Translations under genes and position numbers: made by a program
Part shown: in pieces, positions 7,406 through 13,745 of the stretch
Numbering within the stretch: the first letter of the stretch is position 1
Layout: the number at the start of each line of letters is the position of its first letter
Assembly: GCA_002437815.1 (NCBI GenBank)
Contig: DJRP01000011.1
Span: 46,862-77,592 of the forward strand
Reading direction: 5' to 3'
Length of the DNA: 30,731 bases
DNA from: Collinsella sp. UBA6357
GTDB taxonomy: Bacteria > Actinomycetota > Coriobacteriia > Coriobacteriales > Coriobacteriaceae
Notes under the pieces: generated by a model
What the model was told of the DNA's origin: nothing
What the model saw: only the letters and a program-made list of their open reading frames with translations
The model's database searches: none

Positions 7406-8503
7406 CTAATCCCCCAGCTCGGCCTCGAACTCCATGCGATGCTTGTTGAGATAGTCGCCCATATAGGGAATCGCGAAGGAGACCTTGCCGTAGGCGGGTG
7501 CCTCGATAATCGAATCGCGAAGCAGGCGGCTCCGCGTCGAGCTCAGCTGCTGGGGCGTCTTACCCACGCGCTCGGCAACTTCGCCGGACAAACAGATCTC
7601 CCCCAGCGAGGCCATGGCAAGCAGATACGTTATCCCCGACTCGGGAACGCGCTGCAGTGCAGGCTCGATCACCATCGCATTAAAGCGTTCGCGTGCCATC
7701 GCGATGCCGCGCCTGGCCTCTTCCTCGTCCACGACCATCTTATGCGAACGGTTTGTACACTGCCATGCGTAATAGCCGACCAGCTGAATCATAAAAGGAT
7801 AGCCATAGGTGGCAGCCGCAAGCTCATCGGCCACAGCGGCATCGACCTCCATACCCGATGCCTCGACGGTCTCTTCAAAGGAATACGAGACCTCGCCGAT
7901 ACCGACCGCTTTGAGGTCAAACGGCAATGCGCGGCGCAGAAACGTCAACGTCTTGCCGTTGATGACACTCTCGACCATCGACGGCAGACCGGCGAACACA
8001 AATGCGATGTCATAGTCGTCGCCGATCACCTGTTGGATCGTCACCGCGAGCGTACGGACCTCGTCCAGCACGGCATCTTGAACCTCATCGAGCGTGATGA
8101 GCAGGCCGTTTTCGTTCCGATCGATCGCCTCTTCCATGGCGGTTTTGAGAGTGGGGCCGATGCGATCGATGTCGAGCGATCCGGCGGAAATCCCCGCAAC
8201 CGTCGGTTCGATCTTTATATGGGAGATTTTCGTCCGCGGCGTCAGTTCCTCGAGAATGCGCTGGCAGAGCCCCTTGGTCGCCACTTCTTTGAGGGCAACC
8301 CATCCGCGGGCGGAGGCGATACGCGCGACTTCCTCGAGCAGCACCGTCTTTCCCGTGCCGCGAACGCCCGAGATGCGCATGAGCCTTCCGGGCGCACCGG
8401 CACCGTTATCGAGACCCTCGACAAACTCGTCGATTACGTCCTCGCGACCGACGATGACCGGCGGCGTCTTGCCCGCCGTGGGCTTGAAGGGATTTCGCTG
8501 CAT
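7406..8503 (-). CDS. AAA-family ATP-binding protein (Orc1/STAND-like), function unknown
   Basis: P-loop ATPase of the archaeal-type/Orc1-like AAA group (AAA_16/ATPase_2 type), 365 residues. The Walker A motif is GVRGTGKT (46-53) and Walker B is LLITLDEVQD (134-143). The segment IAFVFAGLPSM that follows looks like a sensor 1 strand. The C-terminal part (about 300-355; VAERVGKTPQQLSSTRSRLL and DSIIEAPAYGKVSF) reads as a winged helix, so the protein may bind DNA. Such stand-alone ATPases are common in actinobacteria and clostridia, but their roles are mostly untested. A GAGGTG ribosome site supports the ATG at 8501-8503. Upstream lies an unusual eight-unit repeat with exact 10-base phase (8531-8610). 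It is divergent from the LacI gene at 8713. No pathway link to uronates is visible. Confidence 0.85.
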   Translation of the reverse strand: MQRNPFKPTAGKTPPVIVGREDVIDEFVEGLDNGAGAPGRLMRISGVRGTGKTVLLEEVARIASARGWVALKEVATKGLCQRILEELTPRTKISHIKIEPTVAGISAGSLDIDRIGPTLKTAMEEAIDRNENGLLITLDEVQDAVLDEVRTLAVTIQQVIGDDYDIAFVFAGLPSMVESVINGKTLTFLRRALPFDLKAVGIGEVSYSFEETVEASGMEVDAAVADELAAATYGYPFMIQLVGYYAWQCTNRSHKMVVDEEEARRGIAMARERFNAMVIEPALQRVPESGITYLLAMASLGEICLSGEVAERVGKTPQQLSSTRSRLLRDSIIEAPAYGKVSFAIPYMGDYLNKHRMEFEAELGD

Positions 8504-8530
8504 CTCGGCACCTCGCTATCCGTGCTGTAA

Positions 8531-8610
8531 GATATAGCAGAGTATAGCAACGTATAACAAAGTATAAAAAGATATAGCAACTTCTAAAGAGATATAACAA
8601 GGTATAGCGA
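8531..8610. repeat. Helically phased array: eight 10-base units, consensus nrTATArCAA
   Basis: Eight consecutive 10-base units without gaps: GATATAGCAG, AGTATAGCAA, CGTATAACAA, AGTATAAAAA, GATATAGCAA, CTTCTAAAGA, GATATAACAA, GGTATAGCGA. Seven of eight carry TATA at the same position; only the sixth breaks it. On the minus strand each unit reads TTGYTATAYN, so it is full of -10-like hexamers for the AAA ATPase gene, whose start is 27 bases away. A one-turn phase would put every unit on the same face of the helix. Confidence 0.8.
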
Positions 8611-8658
8611 CGGGCAGCGGTACATCTGTGCTGCCGACGATACCGCGAACTCAATGGT

Positions 8659-8670
8659 AAACTGATTTAC
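8659..8670 (+). promoter_or_regulatory. Operator-like box AAACTGATTTAC before the LacI gene
   Basis: It matches AAACCGGTTTAC, found before the downstream dehydrogenase gene, at 10 of 12 positions. It is centred about 50 bases before the LacI start codon, consistent with autoregulation. Confidence 0.45.
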
Positions 8671-8712
8671 ATAGCACCAAAGCAATCGCTCTCCGTGAAA
8701 GGAAGCCGGGCC

Positions 8713-9735
8713 ATGGCCAGTCAGAACAATGCCAAGAAGCGCGTCACGATCAAAGAGATCGCCGCCATGGCCGGTACATCCAAGACCACGGTCTCCTTCT
8801 ACCTCAACGGCAAGACCGACCGCATGAGCGATGACACCCAGGCGCGCATCCGCAAGGCCATCCACGACACCGGCTACGAGCCGAGCCCCCTCGCCCGCGG
8901 GATGAACGCCAAGAACACCCAGATGATCGGCGTGATCATCGGAGACATCACCAACGCATTCGCGAATCAGCTGGTCAAGGGCATCGACACGGTTACCGGG
9001 GCCGAGGGTTACCGTATGCTCGTCTGCGCCTCGAACTTCGACAAGCAAAGCGAGCTCGCCTACATCGACCGCCTGATTGCGCTCGGCGTGGACGGCTTTA
9101 TCGTCCAACCGACCGCGCGCTTTCGCGAGATCAGCAAATCGATCAGCGAATGCGGCAAGCCCCTCGTCTTCATCGACTCCAAGCTCTACGACTTCAACTC
9201 CAACTGGGTCAAGACCGATAACTACGAGGCGTCGTACCGGGCGGTCGAAACCTGCATCGAGAAGGGCTACAAGCGCTTTTTGGTCATCACAGCAACACCC
9301 GGCCTCATCTCGAGCCGCATCGAGCGCTTTAGCGGGTTTGTCGACGCGCTCGAGGCGCATGACCTGGGGTTCACACAGTTTTTGATCGAGAACGACCAGG
9401 TCGATACCGAGAAGCTCGAGGCCTTTCTGGCCGCCAACATCGACGGATCCATGCCGACCCTCATCTTCGCACCCAACTGCTGGGCCCTGCCCGACATCTA
9501 CAAGAGCTGCAAAGCCTACTACCATCTCATGCCCGACACGGTGGGCCTTTTGGGCTTCGACAACACAGAGTGGGTCGGTGTCGCCTCGCCCTCCGTCTCC
9601 GTCGTCGAGCAGCCGGCACGCGAAGAAGGCCAAACGGCGGCGCGCATCCTGCTCGACCTCATCGCCGAGAAGGAAGAGGTCGAAACGCACCAGGTCCTCG
9701 ACTGCCATGTGCAGTGGAACGAGAGCACAAGGTAG
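8713..9735 (+). CDS. LacI-family transcriptional regulator (KdgR-like)
   Basis: A sugar-responsive repressor with the classic two-part layout, 340 residues from the chosen start. The N-terminal helix-turn-helix is at about 11-33 (VTIKEIAAMAGTSKTTVSFY) and the hinge helix is around YEPSPLARGM (55-64). The rest is a periplasmic-binding-protein fold starting at IGVIIGDITNAF and ending with the family segment LLGFDNTEW...SVSVVEQP. An upstream in-frame GTG at 8695 is possible, but GAAAGGAAG (8697-8705) sits at the right distance for the ATG at 8713. It precedes the DhuD/KduD and DhuI genes on the same strand. Boxes AAACYRRTTTAC occur before it and twice before dhuD, so it probably represses itself and that pair in response to KDG or a related keto-uronate. 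The effector is inferred. Confidence 0.9.
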   Translation: MASQNNAKKRVTIKEIAAMAGTSKTTVSFYLNGKTDRMSDDTQARIRKAIHDTGYEPSPLARGMNAKNTQMIGVIIGDITNAFANQLVKGIDTVTGAEGYRMLVCASNFDKQSELAYIDRLIALGVDGFIVQPTARFREISKSISECGKPLVFIDSKLYDFNSNWVKTDNYEASYRAVETCIEKGYKRFLVITATPGLISSRIERFSGFVDALEAHDLGFTQFLIENDQVDTEKLEAFLAANIDGSMPTLIFAPNCWALPDIYKSCKAYYHLMPDTVGLLGFDNTEWVGVASPSVSVVEQPAREEGQTAARILLDLIAEKEEVETHQVLDCHVQWNESTR

Positions 9736-9825
9736 ACGGCACAATACCTGCTATATCTCGAGCAATTGCCCATGGCGGCGATGGTTGGGGCGATCACAGC
9801 GCTTGGCCGCGTGATGTCGTCTGAA

Positions 9826-9837
9826 AAACCAATTTAC
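9826..9837 (+). promoter_or_regulatory. Operator-like box AAACCAATTTAC
   Basis: 10 of 12 bases match AAACCGGTTTAC at 9905-9916. It lies 79 bases upstream of that box in the promoter region of the dehydrogenase gene; possibly an auxiliary site of the LacI regulator at 8713. Confidence 0.35.
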
Positions 9838-9904
9838 CTCTTTACAAAGATGGGCATCCATCAATCCACCACGTAAAGCATAGGTTTAGTCTCGTGCATT
9901 GACA

Positions 9905-9916
9905 AAACCGGTTTAC
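9905..9916 (+). promoter_or_regulatory. Palindromic operator AAACCGGTTTAC before dhuD
   Basis: AAACCGGTTT is a perfect 10-base palindrome with a central CG, as LacI-family operators have. It lies 48 bases before the start codon, where it would block the promoter. The adjacent LacI protein is the likely ligand. Confidence 0.55.
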
Positions 9917-9963
9917 TATCCGAAACTGACTCTGCCAGCACATTCCACAACGATTGGAGCAAG

Positions 9964-10785
9964 ATGGCAGATTCCACCACGTTTTCTATGGATAGCTTCC
10001 GCCTGGACGGCAAGGTCGCGCTCGTGACCGGCGCCACCTATGGCATCGGCATGGCGATCGCCGAGGCCCTCGGTGCCGCGGGCGCCAAGATCGCCTTCAA
10101 CGCGCGTCACGCCGACAAGGTCACCGAGGCCGAGAAGCACTACCGAGAGATCGGTCTCGAGGCGCACGGCTACGTGTGCGACGTCACCGACGAGCAGGCC
10201 GTGACCGAGCTCGTTACCCAGATCGAAGCCGACTTTGGCACCACGCCCGACATCCTCGTCAACAACGCCGGCATCATCCAGCGTACCCCGATGCTCGAGA
10301 CGAGCGCCGAGGACTTCCGTCGCGTCGTCGATATCGACCTCAACGCGCCGTTCATCGTGTCGAAGGCCTGCATCCCCGGCATGATCGCCAAGGGTCACGG
10401 CAAGATCATCAACATCTGCTCGATGATGAGCGAGCTCGGCCGCGAAACCATCGCCGGCTACGCCGCCGCCAAGGGCGGCCTCAAGATGCTCACCAAGAAC
10501 ATCTGCTCCGAGTTCGGCGAGGCCAACATCCAGTGCAACGGCATCGGACCGGGCTACATCGCCACGCCGCAGACCGCGCCGCTGCGCGAGAAGCAGCCCG
10601 ACGGCAGCCGTCACCCCTTTGACCAGTTCATCGTCTCCAAGACCCCGGCCGCGCGCTGGGGCGAGGTCGAGGATCTCAAGGGGCCGGCCGTCTTTTTGGC
10701 GAGCGATGCGTCGAACTTCGTCAACGGCCACATCCTCTACGTCGACGGCGGAATCCTCGCCTATATCGGTAAGCAACCGCAGTAG
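9964..10785 (+). CDS. KduD/DhuD-type SDR dehydrogenase (2-dehydro-3-deoxygluconate-forming)
   Basis: Short-chain dehydrogenase that should reduce 3-deoxy-D-glycero-2,5-hexodiulosonate to 2-keto-3-deoxygluconate, joining the unsaturated-uronate route to the common KDG pathway. The 273-residue protein has the cofactor motif TGATYGIG (22-29), NNAG (100-103), a catalytic serine around 153-156, Y166 and K170, and the SDR C-terminal segment LASDASNFVNGHILYVDGG. It is followed 88 bases later by an RpiB-fold isomerase gene, the pairing known for DhuD/DhuI of streptococcal glycosaminoglycan use. A GGAGC ribosome site precedes the ATG. Many SDRs of this branch are annotated as gluconate 5-dehydrogenase; the neighbour and the GH105 gene elsewhere in the window favour the uronate role. 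Family is certain, exact substrate is inferred. Confidence 0.85.
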   Translation: MADSTTFSMDSFRLDGKVALVTGATYGIGMAIAEALGAAGAKIAFNARHADKVTEAEKHYREIGLEAHGYVCDVTDEQAVTELVTQIEADFGTTPDILVNNAGIIQRTPMLETSAEDFRRVVDIDLNAPFIVSKACIPGMIAKGHGKIINICSMMSELGRETIAGYAAAKGGLKMLTKNICSEFGEANIQCNGIGPGYIATPQTAPLREKQPDGSRHPFDQFIVSKTPAARWGEVEDLKGPAVFLASDASNFVNGHILYVDGGILAYIGKQPQ

Positions 10786-10873
10786 GCACTGCGGCCGCCC
10801 ACATTTGAGTTAATCCAATCCGAGCAATGACACCAAGCCGCATTGTCCGATTTTTCCAAGAAAGGAACTGTCC

Positions 10874-11515
10874 ATGAAAATCGCCCTGATCAACGAGAAC
10901 TCTCAGAACTCCAAGAACCCCATGATCGAGGCCGCCCTCAAGAAGGTCGTCGAGCCCATGGGCCACACCGTCTTTAACTATGGCATGTATGCCGAGGAGG
11001 GCTCCGCTCCCCTCACCTATGTCCAGAACGGCATCTTGGCCGCCGTGCTGCTCAACTCCGGCGCTGCCGACTACGTCGTGACCGGCTGCGGCACCGGCGA
11101 GGGAGCCATGCTCGCCTGCAACTCCTTCCCGGGCGTGCTCTGCGGCCATGTCGCCGACCCGCTGGACGCTTACACGTTCGCCCAGGTCAACGATGGTAAT
11201 GCCGTCGCCATACCCTTTGCCCTCAAGAACGGCTGGGGCCAGGAGCTCAACCTCGAGTACACCTTCGAGAAGCTCTTTGGCTTTGGTTCCGGCAACGGCT
11301 ATCCGGCCGAGCGCGTCGAGCCCGAGCAGCGCAACAAGAAGATCCTCGACGGCGTGCGCGCCGTCACCATGCGTCCGCTCGTCGGCATCCTGGGCGAGCT
11401 CGATCAGGACCTGGTGAAGGGCGCTCTGGCCGGCGAGCACTTCCAGGAGTACTTCTTCGCCAACGCCACCAACGAGGCCATCATCACATCGGTCAAGGAG
11501 ATCCTGGGGCTGTAA
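10874..11515 (+). CDS. RpiB/LacA/LacB-family isomerase, DhuI-type (4-deoxy-5-hexosulose-uronate isomerase)
   Basis: Sugar isomerase of the RpiB fold, 213 residues, longer than pentose-phosphate RpiB (about 150). The family active-site segment GCGTGEG (71-77) and the following helix with N83 are present, as is a segment AYTFAQVNDGNAVAIP corresponding to the RpiB HNxAN region. A C-terminal extension (about 135-213) is typical of the subgroup found in uronate operons. In streptococci such a protein (DhuI) converts 4-deoxy-L-threo-5-hexosulose uronate to the diketo acid reduced by DhuD. Here it follows a DhuD-like SDR and no cupin-type KduI is present, so it probably does the same job. AAAGGA precedes the ATG and a strong terminator follows. 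A role as another aldose isomerase cannot be excluded. Confidence 0.75.
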   Translation: MKIALINENSQNSKNPMIEAALKKVVEPMGHTVFNYGMYAEEGSAPLTYVQNGILAAVLLNSGAADYVVTGCGTGEGAMLACNSFPGVLCGHVADPLDAYTFAQVNDGNAVAIPFALKNGWGQELNLEYTFEKLFGFGSGNGYPAERVEPEQRNKKILDGVRAVTMRPLVGILGELDQDLVKGALAGEHFQEYFFANATNEAIITSVKEILGL

Positions 11516-11560
11516 TCACTCCCCTATCGTCAAACCTCGACATAAAACGTCAACGCAAAG

Positions 11561-11599
11561 AGGCGGCCACCCAAATCAGCTCGGGTGGCCGCCTTTTTT
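11561..11599 (+). terminator. Intrinsic terminator of the dhuD-dhuI operon
   Basis: Perfect 12-base stem AGGCGGCCACCC (11561-11572) / GGGTGGCCGCCT (11583-11594), 10-base loop, then six T (11594-11599). It lies 46 bases after the isomerase stop. Confidence 0.95.
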
Positions 11600-11652
11600 G
11601 GCAGCAAGGGCCTCGTGTCAGAAACCCCATCTCCTGCCGCCCCCGCCAAAGG

Positions 11653-11707
11653 TGTACACCACCATCCAAAGTTGACCGAAAACGACATCTTCGGTTGCTG
11701 ATGTACA
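11653..11707. repeat. Dispersed stem-loop repeat, copy 1 (imperfect)
   Basis: The outer arms TGTACA pair, and the two 22-base arms match at 17 of 22 positions. The sequence resembles the perfect copy at 20454-20508 along its whole length (TGTACACCA, CCAAAGTTG, GTACAnGTTTTG). Both copies lie in intergenic DNA near terminators. Confidence 0.7.
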
Positions 11708-11802
11708 TGTTTTGAGCGGGCGGCGCGTAGCGGGCGGTACGTGACAAGCGAGTGGCATGTGACGGAAGCGAATATCGCACTCGTAAGCATGCGCGCGCGA
11801 AA

Positions 11803-11832
11803 CGCCCTGCCTGCTCAAATGCAGACAGGGCG
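11803..11832 (-). terminator. Probable terminator of the PTS operon
   Basis: CGCCCTG-C-CTGC (11803-11814) pairs with GCAG-A-CAGGGCG (11821-11832) with one mismatch, followed on the minus strand by GTTTC. The U tract is short. Confidence 0.55.
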
Positions 11833-11867
11833 AAAGAAGGGACCGTGAAATCGACAGGTACGGCCAT

Positions 11868-13274
11868 TTATGCAGTGGCAGCAGCCTTCTTCTTGTCGGC
11901 AGCCTTCTTGAAGGCGGCGATCAGGGCCGCGGCGACAACCGTGCCGGCGACGATGGCGACCAGGAACAGCAGGAGGTTGTTCGTGGCGCCGAGCACACCC
12001 ACGATAGGGCCGCCGTGAGGCACGACGTCGGTGATGCCAAACACGCCCGCGATGGCACCGGCAACGGCGGATCCGGCGATGATGCTCGGGAGCACGCGAC
12101 CGGGATCCTCGGCGGCGAAGGGGATGGCGCCCTCGGTGATGCCGATGCAGCCCATGAGCAGCGCGGAGATGCCAGAGCTCTTCTGCTCGTCGTTAAAGCC
12201 CTTCTGATAGATGAGCGTGGCGAGACCGCAGGCCAGCGGCGGCACGGGGATAGCAGCGGCGACCATACCCATGATCTCGGGGTTGCCCTCGGCGATAGCG
12301 GCGGTACCGAAGAGGAAGGCGACCTTGTTGACCGGACCGCCCATATCGACGGCGACCATGCCGCCGAGCACGAGACCGAGCAGGATCGACGTCGAGGTAT
12401 CGGCAGCGAGGCTCGCGAGCAGGGCATTGAGCGACGTCATGAGCCAAGCGACGGGCTGGGCCAGAACAAGGATGAAGACGGCGGAAATAAGGCCGGTTCC
12501 GACCAACGGGATCACGAAAATGGGCATAATAGGTTTAATGGCTTGCGGAACGGGCCAGCTGTTGAACCATTTGACGAGGTAGCCAGCAGCAAAGCCCATG
12601 ACGATGCAACCCAGGAATCCGGTACCCGCCTCGGTTCCCAGAATGGCCGGCGTCACTGCAACCTGAGCGCCGATCATAGCCGGGGCGAGCGCCGCTCGAC
12701 CGCTAATCGAATAAGCGATGTAGCCCGCAAGGATCGGGTACATGAGGCCGAATGCAGCGCTGCCGATGGCGTTCATGGTGCCCCAGAAGCCCTCGGCAAC
12801 GGCCATGCCGTCCTTGGTGGCGGTACCGCCGAGTGCGATGGAAAGCGCGATGAACAGGCCGCCGACCACAACGAACGGGATCATGTGCGAAGTGCCGTTC
12901 ATAAGAGCCTTGACGGGGCTCACCTTATCGGCATCGTCGCTGACGGCGGCAGCGGAGCCACCCTGCTTGTGCGACGTCTCGGGCAGCGCCTTGAGCACTG
13001 CGGCCGCGTCCTTGATGACCGGCTTGATCTCCATCTCGGTGACCTGCTTGCCGGCGAAGCGCTCCTTCTCGTCGATCGCCACGTCGGCGGCGACGATCAC
13101 GTAGTCGGCCGCAGCGATCTCGGCCGATGTCAGGCGATTCTCGGTTCCTTGGGAACCCTGGGTCTCGATCTTGACCTCAAAGCCAAGATCCTTGCCGGCC
13201 TCCTCGAGCTTTTGGGCTGCAAGATAGGTGTGTGCGATGCCCGTGGGGCATTTGGTGACACCGACGATCTTCAT
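11868..13274 (-). CDS. PTS fructose-family transporter, EIIBC fusion
   Basis: Membrane component of a phosphoenolpyruvate sugar phosphotransferase system, importing and phosphorylating a sugar of the fructose/mannitol/mannosylglycerate type. The 468-residue protein starts with an EIIB domain (1-97) whose phosphorylated cysteine is C9 in TKCPTGIAHTY. After a short linker comes a hydrophobic EIIC domain (about 118-455) with the conserved segments FGLMYPILAGYIAYSI and GAIPFAAEDPGRVLPS. It ends in a Lys/Ala-rich tail. The start is the ATG at 13272-13274, one base after the EIIA stop, with GGAGG inside the EIIA 3' end; a longer frame to 13295 lacks a ribosome site. It is the last gene of the BglG-IIA-IIBC operon and has a terminator downstream. 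The sugar is not deducible, and there is no 1-phosphofructokinase nearby. Confidence 0.92.
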   Translation of the reverse strand: MKIVGVTKCPTGIAHTYLAAQKLEEAGKDLGFEVKIETQGSQGTENRLTSAEIAAADYVIVAADVAIDEKERFAGKQVTEMEIKPVIKDAAAVLKALPETSHKQGGSAAAVSDDADKVSPVKALMNGTSHMIPFVVVGGLFIALSIALGGTATKDGMAVAEGFWGTMNAIGSAAFGLMYPILAGYIAYSISGRAALAPAMIGAQVAVTPAILGTEAGTGFLGCIVMGFAAGYLVKWFNSWPVPQAIKPIMPIFVIPLVGTGLISAVFILVLAQPVAWLMTSLNALLASLAADTSTSILLGLVLGGMVAVDMGGPVNKVAFLFGTAAIAEGNPEIMGMVAAAIPVPPLACGLATLIYQKGFNDEQKSSGISALLMGCIGITEGAIPFAAEDPGRVLPSIIAGSAVAGAIAGVFGITDVVPHGGPIVGVLGATNNLLLFLVAIVAGTVVAAALIAAFKKAADKKKAAATA

Positions 13275-13275
13275 G

Positions 13276-13734
13276 TCAGTCCTCCACATTCTCAATCAGA
13301 TACGTATACAGTTCCTGCTCGCTCGCAATGGTCTCGAGCTTCTCGATAAAGTCCCTCGACGCCAACTTGCGGGCGAAACGCGACACCACAGCCAGATGGG
13401 TGTTGCCCTCATCGACCATGGGCATTACCAGGCAGACGGCGACGCTCACGGGTGCATCGTCGATAGCCTCCCACTCGATGGGTTCGGCAAAGCGAACCAC
13501 CACGACCTTGGGAGTCACCTCCCCGGCGATCTTGGCATGCGGAATGGCGATTCCGCTTCCGCAGCCGGTCGACCCCTCCTCCTCTCGTTTGAAAAACGCG
13601 TCGCATAGCTCTTCGAACGACGCGCCGGAATCCAGACACAGCCCCGCGGCAGCCTTGATGGCAGCCTCTTTCGTGGGCTCCACGGGCTTGACGCCGATAT
13701 GGACATCGCCCGGGTTCATCATGGTTTCGAGCAT
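13276..13734 (-). CDS. PTS fructose-family EIIA protein
   Basis: Cytoplasmic phosphocarrier that passes phosphate from HPr to the EIIB domain of the neighbouring transporter. The 152-residue protein is one EIIA domain of the fructose/mannitol (NtrIIA-like) type, with the active histidine H66 in GIAIPHAK. GGGAGG precedes its ATG. It starts 11 bases after the BglG-type activator ends and ends one base before the EIIBC start, so translation is probably coupled. The activator carries an EIIA-like domain of the same family at its own C-terminus. Confidence 0.92.
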   Translation of the reverse strand: MLETMMNPGDVHIGVKPVEPTKEAAIKAAAGLCLDSGASFEELCDAFFKREEEGSTGCGSGIAIPHAKIAGEVTPKVVVVRFAEPIEWEAIDDAPVSVAVCLVMPMVDEGNTHLAVVSRFARKLASRDFIEKLETIASEQELYTYLIENVED

Positions 13735-13745
13735 CGAAACCTCCC

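Larger units (their letters stand above)
11516..11867. other. Intergenic region between dhuI and the PTS operon (convergent)
   Basis: 352 bases without a gene. It holds the dhuI terminator (11561-11599), a dispersed stem-loop repeat (11653-11707) and a terminator for the PTS operon (11803-11832). Short open frames here are not supported. Confidence 0.7.

Noticed and set aside
7031..8530. 499-codon plus-strand frame over the ATPase gene
   Set aside because: Antisense shadow; the minus strand encodes Walker A and Walker B motifs.
8531..8610. CRISPR array or tandem-repeat gene
   Set aside because: Units are 10 bases with no spacers, and the period is not a multiple of three; it is a phased DNA repeat, not CRISPR or coding repeats.
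11530..11867. Short minus-strand frames sharing the peptide pattern VHQ.PK.SF..NFG.WCT with a frame near 20451-20520
   Set aside because: The likeness comes from the shared stem-loop DNA repeat, not from a protein family.
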